DNA of 64,000 nt from Rudanella lutea DSM 19387 (lineage in GTDB: Bacteria; Bacteroidota; Bacteroidia; Cytophagales; Spirosomataceae): contig NZ_KB913013.1 in assembly GCF_000383955.1 (NCBI RefSeq), forward strand, positions 4,669,694-4,733,693. Reading direction: 5' to 3'. Of the stretch, positions 26,741-36,112 are shown one piece after another. The notes under the pieces are model-generated. The model ran no database searches. It saw nothing but the letters and a program-made list of their open reading frames with translations, and was not told where the DNA came from. The translations under genes were made by a program, and so were the position numbers. The first letter of the stretch is position 1. The number at the start of each line of letters is the position of its first letter.

Positions 26741-27394
26741 ATGTTTTTTTACGTCGTATCCATCATACAGGCACTCAGCTTTCTGATTGGTCTCTTTTTC
26801 TTTCAGCGCATCCGAAACCCGTGGGTGCGCTGGCTTATTTTATACATTGGTAATCTATGCCTGATTGAATTGGGGCTGGAGTTTATTCCGACCATGGAGG
26901 CTCAGGCTACCATTACCCGGGTGTACTACTGCCTGGCGTTTCCGGTAGAGTATGCCCTGTACGTGTGTATGTTTCGGGAGAAATTGGCGGTGTTCCGGTG
27001 GAGTCGCTATTGGCTGATGGGCACCGCCGGGGTGTTGGCAGTGTTTGGGTTGTACAACGGCTTGCTGAATCAGCAACACAACTCGGCGGCTACCGATGTG
27101 TTTAGCATGATGGCGGTTATGGCGCTGATTATAAGTTTGCTATATTTTCGGAGTCTGCTACAAAGCAAGGAGATTATCTATCTGTTGCAGGAACCCCTTT
27201 TCTGGATCGCTACGGCGCTACTGTTCTTTTACGCCGGGTCGATCATTGCCACCGGATTTTATCACGCGTTCTACAAAAAATCATCCCATTTTGCGGTTAG
27301 TCTGTTCAAGGTCAATCTGGTTCTTGGTATCTTTCGGTCAGTTCTGTATTCCATAGCTTTCCTGGTTGCTGCCCGAAAATTACCGTATGGGTGA
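26741..27394 (+). CDS. polytopic membrane protein preceding a histidine kinase
   Basis: A 217-residue protein with about seven hydrophobic segments (for example FFYVVSIIQALSFLIGLFFF at 2-21 and LFWIATALLFFYAGSIIATG about 149-168). No soluble domain. Its final codons overlap the kinase start (8 bp), so the two are probably translated together. The kinase lacks a sensor domain, making this protein the likely signal-receiving part. The ligand is unknown. Confidence 0.7.
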   Translation: MFFYVVSIIQALSFLIGLFFFQRIRNPWVRWLILYIGNLCLIELGLEFIPTMEAQATITRVYYCLAFPVEYALYVCMFREKLAVFRWSRYWLMGTAGVLAVFGLYNGLLNQQHNSAATDVFSMMAVMALIISLLYFRSLLQSKEIIYLLQEPLFWIATALLFFYAGSIIATGFYHAFYKKSSHFAVSLFKVNLVLGIFRSVLYSIAFLVAARKLPYG

Positions 27395-28199
27395 TAGTGT
27401 TTACGTTTTGGCCGTTACGAGCACGGTTGTGTTCCTGCTACTGGCGGTGTTTATCGTCAGCTTTGCCCTTGTTTTTCAGCGTCGTCAGCTCGAAAACCTG
27501 CGCGAACGTTCGGCGATGAAGGCGGCTTACGAAGAAGAAATCCTCAAAGCACAGATCGAAATGCAGAATCAGACCCTGCAATCGATCGGGCGCGAACTGC
27601 ACGACAACATCGGGCAGCTTCTGTCGGTCACCAAACTGTACCTCAATCAGCTCGAAGATGCCGAAGACCTCACCGAGGTGCGACCGCTGACCCAAAAAAC
27701 CAACGGGGTCATTGATCAGACCATTCGCGGGGTGCGGTCTCTGAGCAAAAGTCTGGATGGTGACTTTATCCGTGACTTCGGCCTGGTGGAAACGCTGGCG
27801 TTTGAGATTGAGCGGCTTAATGGCGCGGGGCGGCTCACCGCCAGCCTACGTGTGCAGCCCGACATACAGCCGCTTGGGTTTGAGCGTGAAATTATCCTGT
27901 TCCGTATGGTGCAGGAGGCTATCAATAATCTGCTCAAACACGCGCAGGCACGGGCGCTGCACGTAAGCCTGCAAACGCGCGATGGCCAACTGCTCCTCCA
28001 ACTCGAAGACGACGGGAAGGGCTTCGATTATGACGCCGTCATGAATCAGTCGATGACCAATTCGGGTGCGGGCTTGCGAAATATGCAGCGCCGGGCCGAA
28101 TTGATCGGGGGGAGCTGCACGGTTGATACAGCCCCCGGCCGGGGTACACGAATCGCGTTTGTCGTTCCGGTAGGCCGGTCGGTTGCGTTAGCCGTGTAG
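27387..28199 (+). CDS. NarL-type sensor histidine kinase (HisKA_3)
   Basis: A 270-residue kinase. One membrane helix (about 6-28), a coiled coil (about 28-68), and a HisKA_3 dimerisation region with phospho-acceptor His in GRELHDNIGQLLSVTKLYL. An HATPase_c domain follows with N box MVQEAINNLLKHAQA and G boxes LEDDGKGFD and GAGLRNMQRRAELIGGS. Partners are LuxR/NarL-type response regulators, but none is adjacent. ATG at 27387 is preferred over 27366 because it overlaps the previous stop and starts the hydrophobic segment. Confidence 0.85.
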   Translation: MGDSVYVLAVTSTVVFLLLAVFIVSFALVFQRRQLENLRERSAMKAAYEEEILKAQIEMQNQTLQSIGRELHDNIGQLLSVTKLYLNQLEDAEDLTEVRPLTQKTNGVIDQTIRGVRSLSKSLDGDFIRDFGLVETLAFEIERLNGAGRLTASLRVQPDIQPLGFEREIILFRMVQEAINNLLKHAQARALHVSLQTRDGQLLLQLEDDGKGFDYDAVMNQSMTNSGAGLRNMQRRAELIGGSCTVDTAPGRGTRIAFVVPVGRSVALAV

Positions 28200-28291
28200 G
28201 TACACAAAATACCTGTTGTTTCTGGCCATTTTGCATATCCAAGAGGCTTACCAAAACGTTATGCACGTACCGGCACAACCGGTTGTCTGGT

Positions 28292-29098
28292 ATGAAACAC
28301 TATTTGTACGCCTTTCTGATAGGTATGGCGGGGCTGGTGTGGGCCTGTGGGCGCGACACCATGACGCCCAAAACGGGGGCGCTCGCCTTGCAGTTCGATC
28401 ACGTAGCGGGTGCCGCTCCGCTTGCCCTCGGCAATGCCACCTACACCAACGCGGCTGGTGAGCCATTCACCGTTAGCCGGCTCGATTATTTTGTGAGCAA
28501 CATCCGTCTGCGCCGGGCCGATGGCTCGGAGTACGTTATTCCGCAAGACAGCAGTTATTTTCTGGTGCGTGCCTCCGACGAAGCATCGCGAACGCTCCGG
28601 CTCAACAATCTGCCCGAAGGACCCTACACCGGGCTGTCGTTTATGGTCGGAGTCGATAGTTTGCGGAGCGTGTCGGGTATTGAACAGCGCAAGGGCGTTC
28701 TGGACCCCGGCTTGAGTCATACGTCGGGCATGTACTGGGACTGGAATACGGGCTACATTTTTCTGAAACTGGAGGGCACATCGCCTGCTGTGGCCCCCGA
28801 TGCGACTGGGCAGCGTAACTACCGGTTTCATGTGGGCCTGTTTGGCGGCTACCGCGCCCGCACACTCAATAACCTGCGCACAGTTACGCTCGATTTTGGC
28901 GGACAATCGGTATCGGCCACCACCGGACCGGTTTCGGCTGTGCAGATTCGGGCCGATGTACTGAAGATTTTCGACGGGCCGAAGCGGCTAAGTTTGGCCC
29001 AGAAATCCGACATCATGGTATCGCCGGAGTCGGCTGATGTGGCCAACAACTACGCCCGTATGTTTTCGTTTCGGCAAATAACCCCTCTGGAGCGATGA
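28292..29098 (+). CDS. MbnP family copper-binding lipoprotein
   Basis: A 268-residue lipoprotein (leader MKHYLYAFLIGMAGLVWACG, Cys about residue 19). The family motif MYWDWNTGYIFLKLEG is present, with PFTVSRLDYFVSNIRLRRAD earlier. In methanotrophs MbnP binds Cu(I) through a kynurenine made from tryptophan by the partner MbnH, and the Trp residues of the MYWDWN block are conserved here. It overlaps the MbnH-like gene by ATGA, so the pair is co-translated. A role in copper handling is by family analogy. Confidence 0.85.
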   Translation: MKHYLYAFLIGMAGLVWACGRDTMTPKTGALALQFDHVAGAAPLALGNATYTNAAGEPFTVSRLDYFVSNIRLRRADGSEYVIPQDSSYFLVRASDEASRTLRLNNLPEGPYTGLSFMVGVDSLRSVSGIEQRKGVLDPGLSHTSGMYWDWNTGYIFLKLEGTSPAVAPDATGQRNYRFHVGLFGGYRARTLNNLRTVTLDFGGQSVSATTGPVSAVQIRADVLKIFDGPKRLSLAQKSDIMVSPESADVANNYARMFSFRQITPLER

Positions 29099-30174
29099 CG
29101 TACCGGCACCTGATGACACTGGCGGGCATGGTAGCACTCTGGTGCGGTATCTGGGCATGCCAGCCGAACGAAGCGGGTGGTAGCGAACCCACCCCCGAAC
29201 CCACCACGCCGGGTTTCAAACCTACGCCGATGGCCTGGAACAAGCCCGCTAATTTTCCCGAACCGGCGTACAATCTGGCCAAAAACCCGGTGACGGTGCA
29301 GGGCTTTGCGCTCGGCCGGGCGTTGTTTTATGATGGCCTGCTCTCGCACGATGGCACCGTTTCGTGCGGATTTTGTCATCAGCCGTCGGCTGCCTTTGCC
29401 CATACCGACCATGCCCTGAGTCACGGCATCCGCGATCAGATCGGCACGCGCAATGTGCCCGCCATTCAGAACGTAGCCTGGCAGCGGGAGTTTTTCTGGG
29501 ATGGGGGCGTGCAAGACCTCGATTTACTGCCTATTTCGCCTATTCAGAACCCGGTCGAGATGGGCGATACGCTGGCGAATGTGCTAGCTAAACTCCGCAA
29601 AGACCCGCAATACCCCGGCCTGTTTGAAGCGGCTTTTGGGACCAAAGAGATCAATACGGAACGTATGATGAAGGCCCTCTCGCAGTTTATGGTGACCCTC
29701 GTGTCGGCCAATTCGCGGTACGACAAGGCGGTGCGGGGTGAGGGCCCGGCCCTGAACGATACCGAAACCCGGGGGCTCACTGTATTCAAGGCTAAATGCG
29801 CGAGTTGCCACGCTACCGATTTGTTTACCGATGGCTCGTTTCGCAACAACGGCCTGCCCCGGATTCCGACGGCTAAAGTAGATGACATTGGCCGGGGGGC
29901 TATTTCGCTCAACCCCGCCGACCGCTACAAATTCCGGGTGCCGAGCCTGCGCAACGTGGAGCGTACGCCCCCGTATATGCACGATGGACGTTTCTGGACA
30001 CTGGAGCAGGTGCTGACCCACTACGCAAGCGGCATCACCGACTCACCCACCCTCGACCCGGCGCTCAAATCAGGCTTTACCCTGACCCGGCAGGAACAAA
30101 CCGACCTAATCGCGTTTCTGCGCACCCTCACCGATACCGAGTTCCTCAGCGACCGCCGGTTTATGCCGAATTGA
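29095..30174 (+). CDS. MbnH/cytochrome-c peroxidase family diheme protein
   Basis: A 359-residue diheme cytochrome of the CcpA/MauG superfamily. Lipoprotein-like leader (MTYRHLMTLAGMVALWCGIW with Cys 22). Heme sites are CGFCH (91-95) and CASCH (235-239). The MauG-like signatures ALGRALFYDGLLSHDGTVSC and RVPSLRNVERTPPYMHDGRF are clear. In known MbnPH pairs this enzyme oxidises a tryptophan of MbnP to kynurenine to create a copper site. The four-base overlap with mbnP supports that pairing over a simple peroxidase. Confidence 0.87.
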   Translation: MTYRHLMTLAGMVALWCGIWACQPNEAGGSEPTPEPTTPGFKPTPMAWNKPANFPEPAYNLAKNPVTVQGFALGRALFYDGLLSHDGTVSCGFCHQPSAAFAHTDHALSHGIRDQIGTRNVPAIQNVAWQREFFWDGGVQDLDLLPISPIQNPVEMGDTLANVLAKLRKDPQYPGLFEAAFGTKEINTERMMKALSQFMVTLVSANSRYDKAVRGEGPALNDTETRGLTVFKAKCASCHATDLFTDGSFRNNGLPRIPTAKVDDIGRGAISLNPADRYKFRVPSLRNVERTPPYMHDGRFWTLEQVLTHYASGITDSPTLDPALKSGFTLTRQEQTDLIAFLRTLTDTEFLSDRRFMPN

Positions 30175-30217
30175 GCCCCAAAAAACCGGACCGACGGAGC
30201 GCCCTCCCGAAAAGTTT

Positions 30218-30355
30218 ACCACCCCCAACCCCCTCCTTAATTCAAGGAGGGGGCGTTTACCGGTCAGGCAGAGAGTTTTTAGGTTTCTCTTTTGTAACAC
30301 AGGGTTGACGTTATTACCGCCCCCTCCTGTTTTTCAGGAGGGGGTTAGGGGTGGT
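30218..30355. repeat. CCCCCTCCT inverted repeat pair
   Basis: The arm starting at 30218 (ACCACCCCCAACCCCCTCCT) pairs with 30336-30355 with one mismatch. Each arm also carries its own small AAGGAGGGGG or CAGGAGGGGG hairpin. It lies between convergent mbnH and mscS genes, so it may terminate both. Confidence 0.8.
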
Positions 30356-30377
30356 TTTTCGGTGTAAAGGGGGCATC

Positions 30378-31244
30378 TCATCCCCCCGTTTCTGACAGCC
30401 GCTTTTTGAGGTCAAGCGTATCGGGGCGGAACATCAGCAAAATCTGTTCGCGCTCGAAAGCCGCTTTGATGGCTTTGATGGCTTCGCTCTGGGCTTCGGG
30501 TTGTGAAGTTGTGCGTCCATCGATCCAGAACCAGACGTACCCCTGAATATTGTCGAGCGTGAACGATCGGAAATATACCTGCACCGGGTAATTGGCTTCG
30601 ACAAACGGCAAGGCCCGAATGGCGCCGAGGGCTACCTGCTGTACCCGCTCCAGATCGTCGAGGTACGAAACCCCGAACGAGACTTCGAGCCGCCGTTGGC
30701 CCGAGCGCGAATGATTGGTGATCGGCTTCTGAAACACATCCTTACTCGGAATTTCGATGGTTTGGCCTTGCCCGTTATCAAGCACAATGGATCGGAGCTT
30801 CACCTCGACTACCCGGCCTGTAAACCCGTTGGTTTCGACGGTGTCGCCGGTCTGGAGGGGGCGGGCAATGGCAATCATGGAGCCCGAAATAAAGTTGGCC
30901 GTCAAATCCTGAAAGGCAAAGCCCACCGCCAGAGCAATGACCCCCGCACCGGCCAGCAGTGAGGTCACGGTTTTGTCGAGGCCCAGTACGCCGAGGGCAA
31001 CAAACAGACCAACGGCCAGAATCATAATCCGGACTACGGTGCCCAACAACCCCACCAGCGAGGCATTGTCGCTTACGCGCCCCAGCCCGCCCGCAATGAC
31101 CCGGCTGACCACGTTGGACAGGAAACGGGCCAGTAAAATAACCAGTATAGCAATGCCGATTTCGGGCAGGAAACGAACAGCACTATTAAACCACAAGACT
31201 ACTTTCTGATACAGGAGGTGGGAGATTTCGGGTAAGTTGAGCAT
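30378..31244 (-). CDS. small-conductance mechanosensitive channel (MscS family)
   Basis: A 288-residue channel with three N-terminal membrane helices (about 22-45, 65-88, 92-112). The pore-lining helix is rich in Gly/Ala (LLAGAGVIALAVGFAFQDL), followed by the MscS beta domain (FISGSMIAIARPLQTGDTVE, GRVVEVKLRSIVLDNGQG, then IPSKDVFQKPITNHS). It opens on membrane tension to release osmolytes. Length is standard for the core family. Confidence 0.93.
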   Translation of the reverse strand: MLNLPEISHLLYQKVVLWFNSAVRFLPEIGIAILVILLARFLSNVVSRVIAGGLGRVSDNASLVGLLGTVVRIMILAVGLFVALGVLGLDKTVTSLLAGAGVIALAVGFAFQDLTANFISGSMIAIARPLQTGDTVETNGFTGRVVEVKLRSIVLDNGQGQTIEIPSKDVFQKPITNHSRSGQRRLEVSFGVSYLDDLERVQQVALGAIRALPFVEANYPVQVYFRSFTLDNIQGYVWFWIDGRTTSQPEAQSEAIKAIKAAFEREQILLMFRPDTLDLKKRLSETGG

Positions 31245-31456
31245 AATTCTGTCGGCAAAAATGGGCAGTTGACTCCCGTGGGTCGGGCGTTCGTCTGATT
31301 TTAGGGAATAACGCCGGAAGCGGGCTGTACGTTTGAATCGTCAATCAAACGACACCCCGACCGATCCTTGGTTGGGGCTGGCATTGCCCAGGGCAGGCCG
31401 GTTGTCGGGCGAGACGTTTTCGGCAAATACAACCTGAACACCCCGTTTCCCAAGCC

Positions 31457-33685
31457 ATGAAGCCTATTTACCTTTTCTTTTTCTTCACGCTGATAGCCAC
31501 CGGAGCATCGGCCCAAACCCAGCTCCGGGGTCGCGTGCTCGACGAGCGCGGCCGTGCTCTGCCGGGGGCCAACATCTACCTCAAAGGCACCTACGATGGG
31601 GCTAATGCCGACAGCACGGGTAGTTTTCGGTTTACAACCACCCGGCGCGATACCGCTACGCTACTGGTGACTTTCGTCGGTTTCGAGAATTATGCCCAGC
31701 TCCTGAAGCTCACGGGTGCCCCGATGGAGCTGACGGTTCGAATGACGGAATCGGCCAACGAGCTGAATACCGTGGTGATTACGGCGGGAGCGTTTGAAGC
31801 GTCGGATACGAAAAAGATGACGATGCTGAAGGCGCTCGATATTGTGAATATTGCCGGGGCCGCGGCCGACATCACCGGGGCCGTCAACTTCATGCCCGGT
31901 GCCCAGCGCGTGGGCGAGCAGGCGGGCCTGTTTGTACGCGGTGGCTCAAACCTGGAGGCCAAAGTGGTGATTGATGGGCTGATCGTGCAGAATCCCTTTT
32001 TCTCATCCCTGCCCGATGTGCAGCAGCGGGGTCGCTTCGATCCCTTCCAGTTCAAAGGTACATCGTTCAGCACCGGCGGCTACTCCGCGCAGTACGGGCA
32101 GGCCCTGTCGAGTGTGTTGTTGCTCAACACAACTGATAAAGGCTCGCGGGACGGCGTTAGCCTGAGCCTGAATCTGGCAAGCGCGGGTGTTACCTACGAC
32201 AATGCCACCGAGAAATCGTCGGTGTCGGCCTCGCTCTACTATGGTGACTTGCGCCCGTTTTTCGCGCTGGTGCCCCAAAATGTGGAGTGGCTCAAAGCCC
32301 CGGTCTATGGCGGTACCTCCATGACGTACCGGTATCAGCCCACTAAAAACGGCCTCATCAAGGCTTACGGTATGTATTCGGATTCGCGGTTGGCGATGGT
32401 TTTCCGCGACCCGGCCCAGGCGCAGGCGGGTAACGAAACGGGTCGTGCTACGCTCGATCAGCACAACCGGAATCTGTTTATCAACACCACGTACACCGAC
32501 TCGTGGGATGAAGGGAAATGGGCTCTGAACACGGGCGTTTCGCTGAGCCACGACACCGACGACATGACCATGGGCGCGTTCGATTTTTCGCGGCAGAACA
32601 GTCGGGCGCAGGTGCGGGCCGTGCTGACCCGTGCGCTCCCCGGCAACGGTCAGCTCCTTTTCGGGGCCGAATGGCACGCGATCCGGCTTGGTAACACCGT
32701 ATTTGGTAACGCCTTCAGCCTAACCGACCAATACGCGGCTACGTTTGCCGAATGGCAGGTGTATGCGGGCCGGAAACTGGCGGTGCAACTCGGAGGCCGT
32801 GCCGAATATACCTCGGTGATTGGCCGAATGAACGTGGCTCCGCGCCTGTCGATGGCTTACAAAACAGGAGCCTACAGCCAGGTGTCGCTGGCGGCCGGGC
32901 AGTTTTACCAGACGCCCGATTACAACTACCTGTTTCGGAACAAAACCCTCGCGTACGAGCGGGCCGACCACCTGATTCTGAACTATCAGGTAATCAAAAA
33001 CAAGCGGACGTTTCGGGTCGAGACATTTTACAAAAACTACGCTCAACTGGTGCGTGAGCGGGTGGATACGAGTGCCGTGGCTGGCTTCGACTGGAGAGCC
33101 GATTTGGGTAATCCGTACCGGTTTCCCATTGGCCAGACCAATAACACGGGTAAAGGGTACGCCGGGGGATTTGACGTGTTCTGGCGCGATCAGACAAGTA
33201 TCAAAGGCCTCGATTACTGGGTAACGTATAGCTATGTGGATACGAAGCGACTGTTTCGGAATTACCTTACCCAGGCTACGCCCACGTTTGTATCGACCCA
33301 CAACCTGAGCCTGATTACCCGCCGGTATGTCGAAAAAATCAGGACGAATCTGGGCCTGACCTATGCGTACACGAGCGGTCGCCCTTACTACAACCCGAAC
33401 CGACCCGAGAGCGAGTTTCTGACCGACCGTACCCCGCCGGTACACAACGTGAGTTTTTCGGCCAATTATATCACGGCGTTCAAGGGCAATTTTGTGGTGA
33501 TCTATGCCTCAGTGGATAACCTGCTCAACACCCGCAACGTATTTACGTACCGGTACGCAGCCAACCCCGACGGGCAGCCCGGCCGAACCCGCTACACCGT
33601 AGGCCCCACCTCGTACCGCACCTTTTTTGTGGGTGGTGTCATCATGCTTGGCAAGCGCGCCAAAGTCGACCTGAACAAACTCTGA
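31457..33685 (+). CDS. TonB-dependent outer-membrane receptor
   Basis: A 742-residue receptor. Signal peptide (MKPIYLFFFFTLIATGASAQ), carboxypeptidase-D regulatory-like domain about 22-110 (LRGRVLDERGRALPGANIYL), plug domain about 120-240 (QRVGEQAGLFVRGGSNLEAK and FSTGGYSAQYGQALSSVLLL), then a beta barrel ending ...GGVIMLGKRAKVDLNKL. No SusD partner follows, so it is not a classic polysaccharide locus; the ligand is unknown. It heads a run with the TPR-like protein and the two-component system. Confidence 0.9.
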   Translation: MKPIYLFFFFTLIATGASAQTQLRGRVLDERGRALPGANIYLKGTYDGANADSTGSFRFTTTRRDTATLLVTFVGFENYAQLLKLTGAPMELTVRMTESANELNTVVITAGAFEASDTKKMTMLKALDIVNIAGAAADITGAVNFMPGAQRVGEQAGLFVRGGSNLEAKVVIDGLIVQNPFFSSLPDVQQRGRFDPFQFKGTSFSTGGYSAQYGQALSSVLLLNTTDKGSRDGVSLSLNLASAGVTYDNATEKSSVSASLYYGDLRPFFALVPQNVEWLKAPVYGGTSMTYRYQPTKNGLIKAYGMYSDSRLAMVFRDPAQAQAGNETGRATLDQHNRNLFINTTYTDSWDEGKWALNTGVSLSHDTDDMTMGAFDFSRQNSRAQVRAVLTRALPGNGQLLFGAEWHAIRLGNTVFGNAFSLTDQYAATFAEWQVYAGRKLAVQLGGRAEYTSVIGRMNVAPRLSMAYKTGAYSQVSLAAGQFYQTPDYNYLFRNKTLAYERADHLILNYQVIKNKRTFRVETFYKNYAQLVRERVDTSAVAGFDWRADLGNPYRFPIGQTNNTGKGYAGGFDVFWRDQTSIKGLDYWVTYSYVDTKRLFRNYLTQATPTFVSTHNLSLITRRYVEKIRTNLGLTYAYTSGRPYYNPNRPESEFLTDRTPPVHNVSFSANYITAFKGNFVVIYASVDNLLNTRNVFTYRYAANPDGQPGRTRYTVGPTSYRTFFVGGVIMLGKRAKVDLNKL

Positions 33686-33742
33686 TCCCGCGCCATCGAC
33701 CACCCTTTTAACTCCAAACGTCTAACTTTTACTTATTTCAGT

Positions 33743-34396
33743 ATGAAAACCCTGATTGTATCTCTCGTTGCAGCCCTGATGGGCCTGGTTAGTCCGGTAG
33801 TAGCTCAGTCGGAACAGTACACGCAGGCTATGACGGCCGCCCTGAATACGCTGAAAAGCCAGAATATGAAAACGCCCCCGGCCGACATGCTGGCTGCGGC
33901 CAACGGATTTGAGCGCATCGCGAGCGTCGAAACCAAAGAGTGGTTGCCGCGCTACTATGCCGGGCTTGAGTACGTATTTCTGGGCTTTATGGGGAAAGAT
34001 GCGGCCGAAAAAGATGCCTATCTCGACAAAGCCGATGCCCACCTGAAAGCCGCCGATGCCCTCTCACCCGATAACGACGAGTTGGCCGTGTTGCGGGCCT
34101 ACGTGGCGCAGGCCCGGATGGTGGTCGACCCAATGGCCCGCTGGCAACAGTACGGCCCGCTGTTTCAGGCGGGCATCGAGAAAGCAAAAGCACTCAACCC
34201 CGACAACCCGCGCCTGTATGTGCTCGAAGGCTCCTCGCTTATGTACACACCCGAACAGTTTGGGGGTGGACCAGCTACAGCCTGCCCGGTGCTGAAAAAG
34301 GCGGCCGAGAAATTTGCTACCTTTAAACCCAAGAGCGACCTCTCGCCCAACTGGGGGCAGTCGCAGATTGCACCTATGCTGGAAAAGTGCAAATAA
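33743..34396 (+). CDS. periplasmic TPR-like helical protein
   Basis: A 217-residue protein with a signal peptide (MKTLIVSLVAALMGLVSPVV, AQ cut site). Helical repeats of TPR length run from about 40 to 200 (AYLDKADAHLKAADALSPDN, then ALNPDNPRLYVLEGSSLMYT). No enzyme motif. It lies 57 bp after the TonB receptor and 4 bp before the sensor kinase, suggesting a shared operon and perhaps a signalling or scaffold role. Confidence 0.72.
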   Translation: MKTLIVSLVAALMGLVSPVVAQSEQYTQAMTAALNTLKSQNMKTPPADMLAAANGFERIASVETKEWLPRYYAGLEYVFLGFMGKDAAEKDAYLDKADAHLKAADALSPDNDELAVLRAYVAQARMVVDPMARWQQYGPLFQAGIEKAKALNPDNPRLYVLEGSSLMYTPEQFGGGPATACPVLKKAAEKFATFKPKSDLSPNWGQSQIAPMLEKCK

Positions 34397-34400
34397 GCTT

Positions 34401-35876
34401 ATGACCCGCGAACAACTCGAACGACAATTGCACCAATCGTCCAACCGGCCCGCACGGCCTGTGCGGATGCGGGGCTCGGCGTTGGCCCACTTCGATTTTA
34501 GCGGGCTCGACCTGACCGATGCCGATTTCAGCTTCTCCGACCTGTCGGGGGCCAATTTCAGCCGGGCCACGCTCCACAACGCCAACCTCAGCTTTTCGTC
34601 GCTGGTGAATGCCTCGTTTGTGGATGCTGACCTGACCGGGGCCAACCTCAATTTCAGCGGGCTATCCGGTGCCGACCTCACGGGCGCTGACCTGTCGGGG
34701 GTTTCGATGTCGTTCACGGGCCGGGCGCACAACGTGGAGCGGACCAAACTCCCGGCCACACCCATTACACTCACGTATCTGCTCAAAAAACCCGTTTGGG
34801 GGGTCTTGATCGGGATGGTGTTGGGGGCCTTGCTCATGTACGGCGTGAGCGGCATTGTGTACTTCACCAATCTGATTGTCACGTCGGGCAACAAGCTCAT
34901 CGCCGACCTGAACCGGTTCATCGTCTGGCAGAATCTGACCGAGGGCGTCACGGTGTTTCTGCTGGTCTATTTCATGTCCGATTGGTTAGACCGGGCCATT
35001 CGGCGCATTTGGGTGCGGCACCTGCTGGTTAGCCTTGCTATTGTACCGGTTTACGTGACTATGGCCTGGGTGACGTACATGCTGTTTGGGAAAGAGGTGT
35101 TCAGGCAACTCGCCCGGCAGGCTACGCAACAACCATTGAGTACCCAATCGGCGCCCTGGTATTTTTACGTGTTGGGCGGATTGCTGGTGGGTAATCTGTT
35201 TCTGTACGTGCTCCGGCAGGGTCGGCAACTGTCGCGCAAGATAACTGAGCAGGAGTTTGAACTGCTCAACATGGAGAAGCTCAAAACACGGGCTGAACTC
35301 GACGCCCTTCAGGCCAAAATAAACCCGCACTTTCTGTACAATGCCCTTAATAGCATTGCCAGCCTGGTGCACGATGACCCCGACAAGGCCGAAGAAATGA
35401 CCCTGCTGTTGTCGAAGCTGTTTCGGTACTCAACCGGCCGCGATGGCACGCATACGAGCAGCCTTGCCGATGAACTCGACATGGTGCAGACGTACCTACA
35501 GGTGGAACACGTCCGTTTCGGCGACCGGCTTCAGTTTGGGGTTTCGCTGGCCGACGAGTCGCTCAATGCTCTGAAAGTACCCCAATTTTTGTTACAGCCC
35601 ATTGTCGAGAATGCGGTGAAGCACGGCATCAGCAAGCGGGCCGGGCAGGGGCGCATCGATGTTAAGATTTACCAGCAGGACGATTGGGTATTCCTGAGCG
35701 TACACGATAACGGCCCGGCATTTCCCGAAGAAATGGGCAGTGGCTACGGTCTGCGGAGCATTAGCGAAAAGCTCCGGCTCCTCTACGGCGATGACGCGCG
35801 GGTTGAACTTCAGAATGAACCCTACAAGCAGGTGCTGCTTGGAATTAAACTCAACAGGTTGACAACGAACAATTAA
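34401..35876 (+). CDS. pentapeptide-repeat LytS-type sensor histidine kinase
   Basis: A 491-residue protein from the ATG at 34401; an earlier in-frame ATG at 34314 lies inside the previous gene. Residues about 25-110 are pentapeptide repeats (DFSGLDLTDADFSFSDLSGA), an unusual input region for a kinase. About four membrane helices lie at 130-270. The His_kinase domain has phospho-acceptor INPHFLYNALNSIASLV and an HATPase_c domain with FLLQPIVENAVKHGIS and GSGYGLRSISEKLRLLYG. It pairs with the LytTR regulator downstream (36113). Pentapeptide helices usually mimic DNA or bind protein; fusion to LytS-type kinases is uncommon as far as I know. Confidence 0.88.
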   Translation: MTREQLERQLHQSSNRPARPVRMRGSALAHFDFSGLDLTDADFSFSDLSGANFSRATLHNANLSFSSLVNASFVDADLTGANLNFSGLSGADLTGADLSGVSMSFTGRAHNVERTKLPATPITLTYLLKKPVWGVLIGMVLGALLMYGVSGIVYFTNLIVTSGNKLIADLNRFIVWQNLTEGVTVFLLVYFMSDWLDRAIRRIWVRHLLVSLAIVPVYVTMAWVTYMLFGKEVFRQLARQATQQPLSTQSAPWYFYVLGGLLVGNLFLYVLRQGRQLSRKITEQEFELLNMEKLKTRAELDALQAKINPHFLYNALNSIASLVHDDPDKAEEMTLLLSKLFRYSTGRDGTHTSSLADELDMVQTYLQVEHVRFGDRLQFGVSLADESLNALKVPQFLLQPIVENAVKHGISKRAGQGRIDVKIYQQDDWVFLSVHDNGPAFPEEMGSGYGLRSISEKLRLLYGDDARVELQNEPYKQVLLGIKLNRLTTNN

Positions 35877-36105
35877 CAGTGAACAACGAACAACCATCAA
35901 CGAGCAGTGAACAACGAACAGTGAACAACGAACAATTAACAGTGAACAACGAACAACCATCAACGAACTACTTGCTGGAATTAGGCAACTGTTCACTGCC
36001 ATTGCCAACTGCTCACTGTTGGTTGCTCACTGTTAGCTGTTCACTGTTCATTGTTAGTTGCTCACTGTTGGTTGTTCACTGTTCGTTGCTCACTGATCAC
36101 CGCTC
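35877..36105. repeat. low-complexity inverted repeat block of GTGAACAAC/GTTGTTCAC units
   Basis: The left half is many copies of AGTGAACAACGAACAA-type units, and the right half is many copies of the complementary TTGTTCACTGTTCGTTG type. Copies differ by small changes. The block separates the sensor kinase stop from the LytTR regulator ATG and stays open in one frame, creating a false N-terminal extension. Confidence 0.88.
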
Positions 36106-36112
36106 TACTACC

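Noticed and set aside
35877-36105. Second CRISPR array
   Set aside because: Units are short, variable and mirrored, without unique spacers of constant length.
35879-36112. N-terminal 78 codons in front of the LytTR regulator
   Set aside because: They only translate the inverted repeat block; the receiver domain starts at ATG 36113.
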